Assembly (NCBI GenBank): GCA_034670405.1
Contig: JAXDDX010000014.1
Span: 3,087,001 to 3,151,000, forward strand
Source: Hoplostethus atlanticus
Lineage: Eukaryota; Chordata; Actinopteri; Trachichthyiformes; Trachichthyidae
Reading direction: 5' to 3'
DNA: 64,000 nucleotides
The notes under the pieces are model-generated. The model saw only the letters and a list, made by a program, of their open reading frames with translations. It was not told the DNA's origin and did not search any database. The position numbers were made by a program, and so were the translations under genes. Shown here piece by piece: positions 27,366-38,180 of this stretch. Each line of letters starts with the position of its first letter. Within the stretch, counting starts at the first letter, position 1.

Positions 27366-27498
27366 TCAGTTGCCAAACGTGTCTTGAATTTCATTATAAC
27401 AGGCATTAATAAGAGCTAAACAGTCTTAACCCGATCGTACTTGCAGACACCCTGTAATATGGAAAGTAATGCCATTACTTTTGAACTGAGTAATGAGT

Positions 27499-28299
27499 TT
27501 ACCGGGAGAAGACATACTCGGTGTAACTGGTCCAGATTTTGTCTTCACTCGGGTCGTTGCTGGCGTAAGAGCAGGTCCCGGTGGAGCTGCAGGCCACCAT
27601 GTGGAAGCCAACCTCCGCCAGCTGGTCAAACGCCTGCTCCAAGAAGTTATATTTCAGGTAATACCGGGAAGTGTATTTATCAGGTAGTCGGTCGGGGTCG
27701 CGACTCTCATTCAGAGTGTCCCCGAAAACCTCCTTTGCCAGCGATATCTTACTGCAGACGGTTATTCTGGCAACTCTGCGAAATTTGGCGTCTGTCTGGA
27801 TGTCTCTCCCAATAGTGTAGGTGCCCCTGTAACCGATGGTGATGTACCCAGGCTTGCCCCCCTGAAGCGGGGAGCGGAGGGCTCTTTCCGAGACGGTGGT
27901 GGCCTGACTGCTCAGCTCAGTCTCCTCCGCGGCCCCGCTCTCCTCGTTGTAAGAGTTGTCTTTACTAACTGCTGCGATGCGCTTCGACAGCTCATGAAGC
28001 AAAAAGAAGTCCGCTTCCTTCTGCAGTCTTTTCCCCTCTTTGAAAAAGTCGGGAAGAATAAGGTTTGGATCCCGTAAGTAATCCAAAATATAACGGAACA
28101 GAAACCCGTCCCGGTCAAAAAAGAAGCGACCTTTGCGGTCTTTTGGCAGGTCGCCGGGGGAACTCTGGGTGAACTTGGTCCAGAGGAGAGAGTTGGGGAC
28201 CGCAGTGAGAGTTTCCAGCCGGGTTACATACAGCTGCCCACCGACGTTTAATTCCACTATCTCAGGGAAGGATAAACTTTGGCTGTCGCTCTGTGCCAT
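27499..28299 (-). CDS. kctd12: KCTD12-like BTB/T1-domain protein (GABA-B receptor auxiliary subunit)
   Basis: Single-exon ORF of 266 aa. KCTD12 binds the C-terminus of GABA-B2 receptors and shapes G-protein signalling. It also acts in habenular asymmetry in zebrafish. The N-terminal T1/BTB domain starts at FPEIVELNVGGQLYVTRLET and includes DRDGFLFRYILDYLRDPNL (residues about 10-110). A short acidic/Ser linker follows, then the conserved H1 domain (GYITIGYRGTYTIGRD, FRRVARITVCSKISLAKEVF, LNESRDPDRLPDKYTSRYYL, GFHMVACSSTGTC, EDKIWTSYTEYVFSR). I chose the ATG at 28299 (MAQSDSQ): an in-frame ATG 22 codons upstream would add an unrelated leader. The Gly/Ser-rich N-terminus of mammalian KCTD12 (about 325 aa) is absent, as expected for a fish copy. 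Teleosts have two copies, and I cannot say which this is. Confidence 0.95.
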   Translation of the reverse strand: MAQSDSQSLSFPEIVELNVGGQLYVTRLETLTAVPNSLLWTKFTQSSPGDLPKDRKGRFFFDRDGFLFRYILDYLRDPNLILPDFFKEGKRLQKEADFFLLHELSKRIAAVSKDNSYNEESGAAEETELSSQATTVSERALRSPLQGGKPGYITIGYRGTYTIGRDIQTDAKFRRVARITVCSKISLAKEVFGDTLNESRDPDRLPDKYTSRYYLKYNFLEQAFDQLAEVGFHMVACSSTGTCSYASNDPSEDKIWTSYTEYVFSR

Positions 28300-28365
28300 G
28301 TCTGTTTTACCCCAGTAATGTCCGAAGCGCCCCTGCGATAATGGGTAGAATGGGAGTAGCCCCAC

Positions 28366-29499
28366 TGTAAAGGCTTGTTTGTAACGGGTTGGTTGAGTGG
28401 GAGGAGAAGGAAATGGACAGGACCGCTGAGCGATTAACTCTTCAGTGGCAAGCAGTAAGTAATGGTGCCTTCACGTGCTCCGTGTAAACTCCAGCCTCCT
28501 ACTTTAGGAAGTGCTGGAACATAATATCAAAATGGGCACTGTAACAAAACTTGGGAAATGTGCATCAGACATGTAATCAAGTAATCCTTGATGTTGTTGC
28601 TCCTTTTCAGAACAAGGAATGAGGAGAAAACTCATGGCTAAATGAATTTGCATGGGCTATGATAAGCTTCTGGAAAGTTGGATTCAAATAGTAAAAAATG
28701 ATACATGATAGTTGAACATCATATTAAGCATTAAGCATTCACTAAAATATGGACACAAAATGTTAATAACTGTTTTAAAACATAGCTCAAAAACAGGTGG
28801 CAGATTTGACCATTCTCTCAGGAATTCTGTGGCACAGTCAGGTCATGCATAATTGTCATCTCTCTGTCCAGTCCTGTTAGCTACATCACACTGACGGTCT
28901 CCTGTTGCTACTGACAACAAGACCAAAGAGGTGGCACAAGCAAGGGACAATCTGAATGGTTCATCCTTATGTATTATGAACCTGCAGATTCAGATTTTCT
29001 AAATACTGAGGCAGAAGTCCTGCCAACAGCAACATCACAACCTCATACTGATCAGATGGTTAATGAATGGTGAGTTGCACAATACATACCCCCTAGCCAT
29101 TTTTCTAATTTTAGTTGTCATACTTGAAATTGTCAATTTATCTTTGTGCTTACCATGCTATCTGCCACAAGGGTCCCTATCTAAGGTCAGATCTGTTGAT
29201 CTGCGTATAGCATTGTAACTACAGATGTAGCTTGGTAAAGATGCATCATTTAAATGCTTTTTAAGGCCACAAAATACATATTTACATGGCAGTCACAGAA
29301 TTGCCTTTCCATGGGTTTTAATGCTGAAGGATGCAAGAGTAGCTTATTTCTTTGACCTTATTTAAAAGAGTCATCACAAGTCTAGGGTCCTCTTCAATCT
29401 TATCAATTCAGTCACTGTATTGAAGAATGTTTTGAAAAGTGTGAAAAATCTTTAAGACTCCATATCTCTCTCAGCAGACATTACATGTGATAACAGGGC
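28366..29499. other. Upstream region of kctd12
   Basis: Holds the presumed kctd12 promoter and 5' UTR on the minus strand. No clear TATA box was seen. No exon, repeat family or RNA gene was recognised. Confidence 0.5.
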
Positions 29500-29904
29500 T
29501 TATTCTCCATTTACACGCTTTCATTTTTATCCGGAAACATAAATTTCACACTTGCCGTTGACACACAGTTATGCCTGCCTATAAAACCCATTGACACTAA
29601 TAATTTAGACACTCTCATAAATTGCCTTACAGATATAAAGTGCTGGATGTCACCAAATTTTCTACGATTTAATGAAACCAAGTCAGAGTTATACCCACCT
29701 TCATTAAACTGATCAATCAAAGCAACAATATGGAACTTTTGGCCTAGAGTCAGCAAAATGTATTGTTAGTCCCGCTCTCCTTCCCCTCGGTTGGTCATGT
29801 TCACTCTCCAACACTTATCTTGATGAGCTGTCTACCTTGAAAGAGCATCCAGCCTGAGGCTAAAGCATCTGTAAAGCCATCACAGATGTTGAAGAAGCAG
29901 ACAG

Positions 29905-30432
29905 CGATGATTGAAAGTATGTGAACCCCTTGTGCAATTGTAGACATTTTGAGTTTTACCATGCAATCCTAATTTAATAAGAATTGCCTTTTCTTAACTG
30001 TAATAAAGCATTTACCAATTGTATGTGTTTATAGAGGAAATTGTGCATGTTGTAAATTCAAAATAGTTCAATGGGAATTAGTGCAAGTGCAAAAACAAGT
30101 GAACCAGGTGGGTAAATCATTGGGTATGAAGTTAACCAGAAAGGTGCAGAAAGTTTATTGATGGTTACAAGAAATGTTTGGAAGCAGTCATCACTGCCTA
30201 AGGCTGTGCAACTATTAGAAAAGGATACCCATAATCATGGCCATAGCCACTTTTCAATTTTATGGTCATAAAACATATTTTGATATTTGTATTCCTATTG
30301 TTTGATCATGTGATGTTAAATAAAACATATGGACGTGTGAAGACTGAAAGTTCAGTTTCCAATTATTTCAGAAGATATATATGTACATTATCTGCATAAA
30401 ATGCACAGGTGCCAATAATCTCTCCACAACTG
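29905..30432. mobile_element. Tc1/mariner-derived fragments
   Basis: 30228-30432 matches the right end of the Tc1 element at 61764-63066 (taatcatggccatagccact, gtttgatcatgtg, gtgaagactgaa, ending gtgccaataatct and a TIR-like caactgt). The preceding 29905-30227 has a different terminal-like start (aaagtatgtgaacccctt) and a stretch resembling the transposase C-terminal region of another Tc1 family. Both are non-coding relics. Confidence 0.6.
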
Positions 30433-30654
30433 TACATATCTGTTTCATAGCTGGATTACCTCATGATTTTCATAGCACTGAGACTGCTCCCCTGAACGGG
30501 AGGTTGAGACGTGGGCTGGATGCAGGAGAGAATCAAACTAGTGGGCTGGTTCTCCCTGCATCTGGCTGCAGCCAATTAAGGCCAACGGCAACCTGGACCT
30601 TTAACCTGTGTGTTTGTGTGTCCAGTGAGTAGTAAGACAGAATGGAGCTGAGAG

Positions 30655-30775
30655 TGAGTGCTCAGACAGCTCAGTCGGTAGATCATGAGACTCAATCTCC
30701 ACATAGTGTCAAGTACCGTAGTAAGTCAAGTACCTTTGGATAAAAGTGTCTGCTAAATGACTGTAATGTAATGGA
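30655..30775 (+). mobile_element. SINE with tRNA-like head and L2-type tail
   Basis: The head contains cagctcagtcggtaga, an A-box-like tRNA sequence followed by catgagactcaatctc. The 3' part has tttggataaaagtgtctgct and aaatgactgtaatgtaatg, the same end as the L2 elements at 46.4 and 49.5 kb (there reversed). This is the usual design of a SINE parasitising L2 machinery. Confidence 0.7.
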
Positions 30776-31069
30776 CTAGCAGCGGCGGTCGACCTGTCCC
30801 AGAGGATGCAGCTGGGGGGCAGAGCTGGAGGGTCAGGTTGGAGCTGGTATGCGTCCTGTATAGACTGGCAACTTTGGTGCTTCGTGGCTGACCTGCCAAG
30901 ACTAATGGGGGTTGCGCCAGCCAGGAGACGACTTAGCTGGAAAGCAGCAGTCAAAGACCGGGTCTAATTATGTTGTTATTTAACCAAAAAAAAGCAGCCT
31001 GCTGACCCGTGATCTCTCAGTTTCAGTCTGTGTCTCTGTCTGTCGTGCGAAATTGTTCTTTTTGATCTG
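30776..31069. other. Unclassified GC-richer insert
   Basis: With 30470-30650 it forms a GC-richer segment interrupted by the SINE. No TIRs, LTRs or protein homology were recognised. It is probably another transposon relic. Confidence 0.35.
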
Positions 31070-32199
31070 CCTGATCTTTTCAACATGATTCGTGGTAAAC
31101 TTGGGATTTTATCTTCAAATGTGAAGCCTGTAGCTAAAAACCAAGAGGTGTTCCTTGAATCCAATTACACTCTTGACAAGCAAGTTTAAACGGTTGTATA
31201 GTCATGCTTTCTGCAGCTTTCAAAAATCAAACCGCTACCATTCTCAGCTGACTTGGAGAAGGTCATTCACACATATATTTCTTCTCGCTACAATTATTGC
31301 AATGCCCTTCACTCCTGCCGCACTCAAAAATCCCTTTCACACTTGCCACTTATCCAGTATATTGTTGCATGGGTTCTGTCTGGGGCCAAATATAGAGACC
31401 AAACCACCCCAATTTTAACTTCCCTGCACTGGTTGCAGGGAGTACTTTTAAAGCATGGCATGATTTAGCCCTTTGCTACACTGCTGACCTTTTAACTTCC
31501 TAGGAGCCACACCACACCATGGGTTCCTTGGGCAGAGCCCTTCTGTCTGGTCTACAGTCTAGACTCAAGACCAAAGGGGACCAAGCGTTCTCCGTTAGGG
31601 CCCCTATGCTGTGGAACAATCTGCCCATGCAAGGCCCAACCTGCATAAGGCTTGTTAAATCAGTTCAGAATTTGAAATGTCTTCATGAGACCATTTCTAT
31701 AAGATTGCTTACTGCAACTACTCTTCTTAGAACTGAATACTTTTCAAATAAAGCCTTACTACTAATTGACTAATTGATTTGAGTTGATTGTTGTTTTGAT
31801 GTCCATAATTAATTAAAGAGCCACTCTAAAATAATTTGCAGACCAAATCTGTGGTAGGCCACCAATTAAGCAGACCTCCACTAGATGACAAAGACCACAG
31901 GGTGAGAGGGACATCTAGTGGACAGTAAATGAAGCAACAAACTACTGAAGGGATTCATACAATTCAATTGATTTTGCTTGTTTTATTCTGTAAAATGCAT
32001 AGGAGTTGTATTGCAGTGTTTTTAAGTCACCCTCGCTCAGGCACTGGCTGACATAATAGTGCACAGCTAACCCAGACAGTGGAACATTAAAATGACTAAA
32101 TTCTCAATTTGGAGGGAGAAGCACTAATGTTTACTCTGAAAATGTGTATTCTGTTTCTCTCTCTCTCTCTAACCCACATGCAAACACTCACTCACACAC

Positions 32200-32207
32200 C
32201 CGCTGTG

Positions 32208-32241
<34 letters not shown>
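32200..32241 (+). repeat. (CA)n microsatellite
   Basis: Near-perfect CA run of about 20 units preceded by a CT run at 32156-32171. Confidence 0.9.
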
Positions 32242-32243
<2 letters not shown>

Positions 32244-32852
32244 CAAACCAGAACATCCAGATGTGCTATGTCGAGTTGAGCAGGGCTTTCTGAGGGTGTC
32301 TCTCGACCCCATGTCTCTGTCAGTGTTGTTAAAGGTTACCCATTTCTCTGGCAGTCTGGCAGACGATAATTGGACATAAGAAGTAGTTTAGTTTAGCTGG
32401 CTCTCCAACCGTTCAACGGAGACTATAAGGGTTAAGGGAGGTGTGGGAAATTCTTCCTTTCATTGTTGCTTTTCCTCTGTCCCATAAATGGTTATCATAT
32501 CTGAGTGTGGCAAATTAAGTTTTCTGAAATTTTGGTACCAAATGAAGATGTGCCAAGGAATTTATGAGACTACTTTACTCTGTTAGATGCTACATCTAGC
32601 TCCACATAGTGGCTGACTGCTGTCTCAGGCAGTCAGTCTTTTGATTGCTACACCAGTTGAGCAATATTACTTATTAGCTTACTACTGTGCTGCATCAGAA
32701 ATACATGAACTAACAAAAATAAAATGTGCATGATGTGAGCTTCTGTTCCTATATGCTTAGACACATCACATGATATGTTTCAACCTTCATCCTCTAGAAA
32801 TGACTGAGGCCCTATTAATGAATAAAATAGATCTGGTTCCTACTTTTGTTAT

Positions 32853-32908
32853 AACAATGACTAGTTAACAATGACTAGTTAACAACGACTAGTTAACAAT
32901 GACTAGTT
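32853..32908 (+). repeat. 14-bp minisatellite, 4 copies
   Basis: Unit aacaatgactagtt repeated four times with one substitution (aacaacgactagtt in copy 3). Each unit contains the palindrome ctagttaacaa/ttaac core. Confidence 0.92.
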
Positions 32909-34587
32909 AACAGTACCAATAAAGTACTGGTTTTGTTAATATAGGGGCTGATGTTCACTGGCACTCAAAATACTCAATACACTGTAATTATTTCAAAATG
33001 TTCCATGCAATTTGAAGTTGTGCTGTTGTTATGCTTTCCTTATGTGTGTGCATGTGTATGTGTCCATGTGATGCTCTTCCTTTTACCTGTCTCTCACATT
33101 GAGCAAACATGTGACCCACTGCACATGACATAAAGCAGAACTCTGATGTGACACCCAGCCAAACACTGTCACTCAGGCACTGGAGCGTGACCTCTTCCAC
33201 ACTGTCTCTCTGCTCTCTACACCTCCAATCCCATCATCCATCTGTGGTCTTTCCTCTCTCTCGCCTCTCTCAACTCTTCTCCAGTGATCCCCTCTGCTCC
33301 TGTCTTGGAAAGACAGCAGACTTGACTTCTTTTTTGTCAACAAAAATTCTCTCAACTGCACTCTCCCCTCATTTTCTCTCAGAATACTCTGACTACTGGG
33401 CCTGTTCTCTCTTAACCATAGGCTTGCATGAATGTACACACACACACACATTTCATTTCTGCTGCTCACTTTCTTTCAACTTTCTCATCTCGGATTGTCC
33501 ATGCCATTGCTTTTCTCCCCCTCCCCCATTCCTGTCTTTACAGAGAGGTAGGCACACACATCACTTCTCGTGCATTTGTTTGAACTGAACTTTACGATAC
33601 TGATAGCAGAGCATCTCTTATTTTCAGGCATCTCTCTCTGGCAATCTACTCTTTGATCATGTGTCTTCTAGCTGGACATTAAAGGTTCAAATTATCGTAG
33701 TCAGTCTCGAGTTACTGGGAATGGAGAGGGAGGAGAAATTATGAGAATAATGGATACACAGTGAAGGTCTCCATTGAAGAGACCCACGAGCAGAATAAAG
33801 ACAACTGGGGATTGGGGTTAGTCTGCACAGTAAAGTTAACATTTTCCTGTTTACTAGGATCAAACTTAATTCATAAACATTTTGCTTTTATAGTTGATTG
33901 ATGAAACAGTTGTTTATTTTTTGAAAGATTCCTTTTTTTTGAGTTGCCGTGTCTCAGTCTTCCTATAGGGTATGTTGTTTAGAATCAGTGAACCAGAATC
34001 ATGACTTCAAATGTGAGTAATATTGTATTTTTCCAAAGCCTATTTCAATTGGACAGTTACATGAGTCATCATTTTTACACTTGATTGCATCTCACTGCAT
34101 CATTATAACACTTTCTCACTAAATATATACAGTATTAAGTTAGTAAAATGACGTGTTTAAATTTAAGGCATTTATCCAGCATGACTTACACTGAATGGAG
34201 CAACTTATTATGAGTAAATAAATACATAATACTTATAGATCTAGCATTAATATTACCAGCCAAAAAAAATACTGACATTATGATAATAATGTCATAAAGT
34301 CACATTCAATCAGTAATTTAAGTCACTTGCACACACACATCCTGTGTGCAATTCCTAGGTGACCTCAAGCCTATAACTTCCTCATTGTAGCTCCACCCCT
34401 ATCCAGATTCATCCTTCCCTTATCAATTGACAAGATGTGTGTGTGTGTGTGGGAGGGGTTATATTTGTACATGTGTGTGGTATGGTAGTGGGCTGTGGGT
34501 GTTTCCGTGCACATACGTGTGTCTTTGTGAATGCATGCCTGTATACATATTCGTTTGCAGCTATGGTATTGCATAATGTGTCTGTAG

Positions 34588-34590
<3 letters not shown>

Positions 34591-34628
<38 letters not shown>

Positions 34629-34632
34629 CGTG
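34591..34632 (+). repeat. (TG)n microsatellite
   Basis: TG run ending in a short tgcgtgcgtg tract. Confidence 0.92.
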
Positions 34633-34746
34633 TTCTCGTCACCTTCTCTTGGGGTTATGTCTGCACCCTTGTGCTCCTCAATCAGCTCTAATGGATCCTC
34701 TGGCTCAGACTCAGCTGTGTGTGATACTAAAGACGCTGCTAACCAC

Positions 34747-34766
34747 TCACACACACACACACACTT

Positions 34767-34806
<40 letters not shown>
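34747..34806 (+). repeat. (CA)n microsatellite
   Basis: CA run with one ttacat interruption. It lies about 115 bp from the TG run at 34591, in inverted orientation, so the pair could fold on itself. Confidence 0.92.
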
Positions 34807-34812
<6 letters not shown>

Positions 34813-35331
34813 ACGTAAAGGGGCAGGGCTGGAGTTTGATGTGCGTTGTGATGAGGTAAGTGGTACTATGACCCTCCTAACATTCTCTTCCTGTCTTTGT
34901 CCTCTGTTTCTTCACTCTGTGCTTTGCCGTCACAGCCTCCTCCCACACTGCAGCACCCTTAACAGCTGTAGGCTTAAAATATCCTTTATATCATATTTTT
35001 TATGTAAGGCTGTAATAGTTAATGATAGTATTTGATATTAAATGGTGAATTATATATGGGTAAAAAAAATCTCTTAAGGCAGAAAATGTGTTCTTAAAAT
35101 ATATGCTTTTCAGGTATAAATACAAATAATATGGCATAAAAGCAAGCTTTCTGAATTTGAAAATAAGCTAGTGAAATTAGCCATGTCCTTTTCTTCTTTG
35201 TCCCCACGTCAGTGCCTTCTACATGGCTCTTATGTGTGCATGTGTGTATGTGAATGGTTCACATGGGTCCCATCCACCCTCCTCCCTTGGCTTCTTCATT
35301 CTATGAACAGGTCCCCTGGGGCTAATGTGCT

Positions 35332-35333
<2 letters not shown>

Positions 35334-35417
<84 letters not shown>
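35334..35417 (+). repeat. (TG)42 microsatellite
   Basis: Uninterrupted 84-bp TG run. Confidence 0.97.
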
Positions 35418-35418
<1 letters not shown>

Positions 35419-35578
35419 CGGGTGCATTATTCTCTCCACTGACTTTCTATGGAATGAAAACGTTACCGTCCATCTAACGTGCCCCTTCATTCCTGTCCTT
35501 AGAAAAGAGATGGATTGAGGGGGATATGTTGTATGGCAGAACAACCCTCAGATGAATAAAGATGTGCATGCACTCACT

Positions 35579-35619
35579 CACACACACGCACACAACACAC
35601 ACACACACACACACACAGT
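35579..35619 (+). repeat. (CA)n microsatellite
   Basis: CA run with two small interruptions, about 160 bp from the TG run at 35334. Confidence 0.9.
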
Positions 35620-37567
35620 CAGAATACCAGGACTGGATGTCCCAACAACAGATGCACAAAACTGAACAGTGTGATACATTGACACTAATGCTAATGCTAA
35701 TGCACTTGAATGTCACATTCAAGTGCCATTCAAGTTTCCCATTCATATTCTCTTATGCTTTTAAATGTCCAACAATATATTAGTGATGTGACTGACCATG
35801 TTTGCTACAGATTCTCTCTAGGCTGATTCATGGCTCTCACTCATTAAGAATCTCCAGGTTTCTGATTGTCTGTAGTAAGACTGCACAGCGTGAGCAGTTT
35901 TCTCATTCCTGTGGTGAGCTGTAGACGGTGTACCTGAGGATGGCCAGAGTGGAGCAGGGCCGGTTCTGTAATTAGGTTCCCATGGTTGATTAGATTAGAG
36001 CAGCGGCTACACTCATTTTGTTAAAGATGCTCCTCAGTTGCTTATTGGGACTAATGGAGGAGAGGGAGGGATGTAAGGGAAACAATGAGATGTGACATTA
36101 TGATGTGTTTTGTCAATGTCTGTACACACAAACACGCATAGGGTATGGAGAAGGTCTCAACAGCTCGGACTGCATTACCCATTGTTACTGTTTGTTTAAT
36201 TTTTTTTTTTCAGACAATTTCCTTCTGTATACTTTGCTATACTGGCTTTATTTCTCTCACATATCCCCTTCCCTCTTCCTCCTCCATTTCTCTCTCCCTG
36301 TCCCCATGTTTCAATTAGATGCCTTGCAATTAAATTACAGGGGACATCACTTAAGAAGGACATAAATAGTGGCCCGTCGTCGTGCTGGCGGAGGCTCAGC
36401 CTCAGATGAGATAGGGCTGCCTTACGTCACACTATGTGGAGAATGGACGGTCTGATCTGAAGGAGACATAATATCTGATGCGCTATATCATTTTCAGATC
36501 ATACTTTTGCATTTTCTGCTCCTGCAATGTCTCACGAATGAAAAATGTTAACTATGTTTTCTACTTTTGTCACGGCCTGGCTCATTGACACTTGAAGCGT
36601 TGCTGACAGGATTCTGGTTGAGGGCGGGGGATGGAGGTGTTCGTGGGGGCTTCCACTCAGTCATATAAAGTCTCTCTGGGGTTGAGGGCACTGCTCCCAC
36701 CCCCCTCATCTCTGGGCAGTGCTGTCAAAATTGGTTCTACACAGGGACTTGTGAGATTGTGGTCAAACACCACAATTGCTATCACTTATACTATTGTTAT
36801 CTTGTTATCTTGCACTGTTTGTTGTATTGTACATCCTGCTCTTTGCTTTGTTTGAAATATGTGATCCCAAGAAAAAAAGGTTTTGTTTAACTGTGCAGAG
36901 TGACATTAAGTTTGCAAAATTGTGTCTGATTCCTACCTTGCTAAATAAAAAAACAGCATTCCATATCAAAAATGACATAATTATACTTAGATACTGAATA
37001 TATGTTGTTACGTCTAGAAACAATCCCAGTTTATGATAGGAGTGCAGTCACCTATCTTTCAGTCTCTCTCCAGAGTTATGCTTGACTCCACCAAATTAGA
37101 AGATGGCTATCTGAATGCACTGTCTCCTTTCTGTAATCTCATCTCATGTTCAAACTAAGGGAAAGTGCTCTGGTGAGACTTTTGACTTTAATTCCCAGAA
37201 TTCACTATTATCTCTTAAGGTCGGTCTAGGAAATGAAGTCCAGGAAGAAATTAGAACAGACAGCTTGTAGTAGATAAAATGTAACAAATGAAAAAGGGTT
37301 TGTTGTCACATCCTTAAACACTATGGGAGAGAGCTAAATGTCTGTTGGTCTTCTTTTGGGAATTATATACTCAAATCATCTTCATACAGACCAAGAAGAA
37401 GAGGATGTAGCTCTAAGGGTGGTTGGGGTAGCTGTTGGTCCTATGGGAGAGTAGGTCAGACTCAGCTGATTAGATAAAATGGTCAAGCAGATGTTCATCG
37501 ACATTGGTTGATTGCTTCAGAGATCCATTAACTTAAGAAAACAATCAGTAGTCACTTTCCTCAAAGG

Positions 37568-37620
37568 GGAGAAGAGAAGAGAAGAGAAGAGAAGAGAAGA
37601 GAAGAGAAGAGAAGAAGAGA
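37568..37620 (+). repeat. (AGAAG)n microsatellite
   Basis: About ten purine-only AGAAG units, a homopurine tract able to form triplex DNA. Confidence 0.95.
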
Positions 37621-37942
37621 TCAGTACATATCAGTACAAAGGTAAAAAAAAAAAAAAGAAATCTACAACGGCCAAACTACCAATGACTCCTCCAGACATC
37701 ACGAGGACATTCTAAATATAACCAGTGGTCTTGAATGAATGAATCTATTTTGGTTTTCTTCCAAATGCTTTGTTCCGTGAGTACTATGCAAAACTCTTCC
37801 CTCCCTTTCCCCAAACCCCCAAATAAATGGATTGACTTTTGGATCAGAGTCAGTTTTCCATCATAATTGTTAATTATCATGAGTGCTCTATGCTGTTCTC
37901 AGTATGAATGAAGATTGGATGCTTTCTCTTTGCTCTTTATAG

Positions 37943-38100
37943 GATTGGCCTCAGATCCCAAGGACACCGAGGAGGACGTTGTGATGGTGGGAGGAGAATG
38001 GAAGGAGGAGCTCAATGGTTGGGTGGGGCACTTGCGTCATTCCTGCGCATCTGGGTTGGTGGGTTTTATGGCAATGGTGCCAGCAAGCTACACCCCCTAA
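37943..38100 (+). CDS. Unassigned exon-like ORF (possible terminal exon)
   Basis: An acceptor (tttctctttgctctttatag) precedes an open frame entered in phase 1. It reads GLASDPKDTEEDVVMVGGEW then KEELNGWVGHLRHSCASGLV then GFMAMVPASYTP and stops at TAA 38098-38100. Codon choice is coding-like: most third positions are G or C in AT-rich surroundings. I do not recognise the protein family and found no upstream exon with a matching donor. It may be the last exon of a small or fast-evolving gene, a pseudogene remnant or chance. Confidence 0.3.
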
Positions 38101-38134
38101 CCCCCACCCAAGTCCATCTTCCCTGACCAACACC

Positions 38135-38180
38135 CACCCACCCCCCCCTGTCGTCCCACCCCCCCCTGTCGTCCCACCCC
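38135..38180 (+). repeat. C-rich 18-bp tandem duplication
   Basis: The unit cccacccccccctgtcgt occurs twice directly after the ORF, within a C-rich stretch. Confidence 0.85.

Larger units (their letters stand above)
27113..27454. mobile_element. 342-bp MITE with TA target duplication
   Basis: Termini cagggtgcctgcaggt (left) and acttgcagacaccctg (right) are imperfect inverted repeats flanked by TA on both sides. The left part has the gtcttaaaatgtcttg and aaggccttaaat motif common to an abundant fish repeat. A short LINE-tail fragment (27284-27320) lies inside it. It is nested in the hAT-like repeat. Confidence 0.65.
26651..27498. mobile_element. hAT-like non-autonomous repeat (carries a nested MITE)
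   Basis: The left end starts cagtgttggcagtggtaacg and continues with the gtaacgcc, gcgttacttttct and cagtaacg pattern of hAT-type fish repeats. A related gtaatgccattacttttgaa and gagtaatgag block appears at 27466-27498, directly against the kctd12 stop codon. The expected terminal bases of the right end are missing or diverged. No transposase is present. Confidence 0.5.
29500..31790 (+). mobile_element. Degenerate Rex1/CR1-like LINE split by later insertions
   Basis: The plus strand at about 29510-29765 translates to DTQLCLPIKP and LINCLTDIKCWMSPNFLRFN ETKSEL, the region just after the reverse-transcriptase YxDD box. The following part of the same LINE type resumes at about 31070-31775: DLEKVIHTYISSRYNYCNAL, then TSLHWLQ, then SLGRALLSGLQSRLKTKGDQ and LWNNLP. 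The 1.3 kb between holds Tc1 fragments, a SINE and unclassified sequence. Several stops and frameshifts make it inactive. Confidence 0.65.
31791..37942. other. Intergenic, microsatellite-rich
   Basis: No supported gene. It contains long CA/TG runs (listed separately), a 14-bp tandem repeat, a small hairpin (35703-35725: 11-bp perfect arms, 1-nt loop) and quiet stretches at 35810-36060 and 36300-36370 that could be conserved non-coding DNA. Donor-like gaggtaagt at 34855 has no convincing exon in front of it. Confidence 0.5.

Noticed and set aside
33148-33588. 146-codon Ser/Leu-rich ORF
   Set aside because: No recognisable motif, low-complexity composition from CT-rich DNA and a CA repeat, and no splice or promoter context.
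34830-34858. Exon ending at a gag/gtaagt donor
   Set aside because: The donor is good, but the sequence before it is a CA repeat and no acceptor or conserved peptide was found. It also does not phase with the ORF at 37943.
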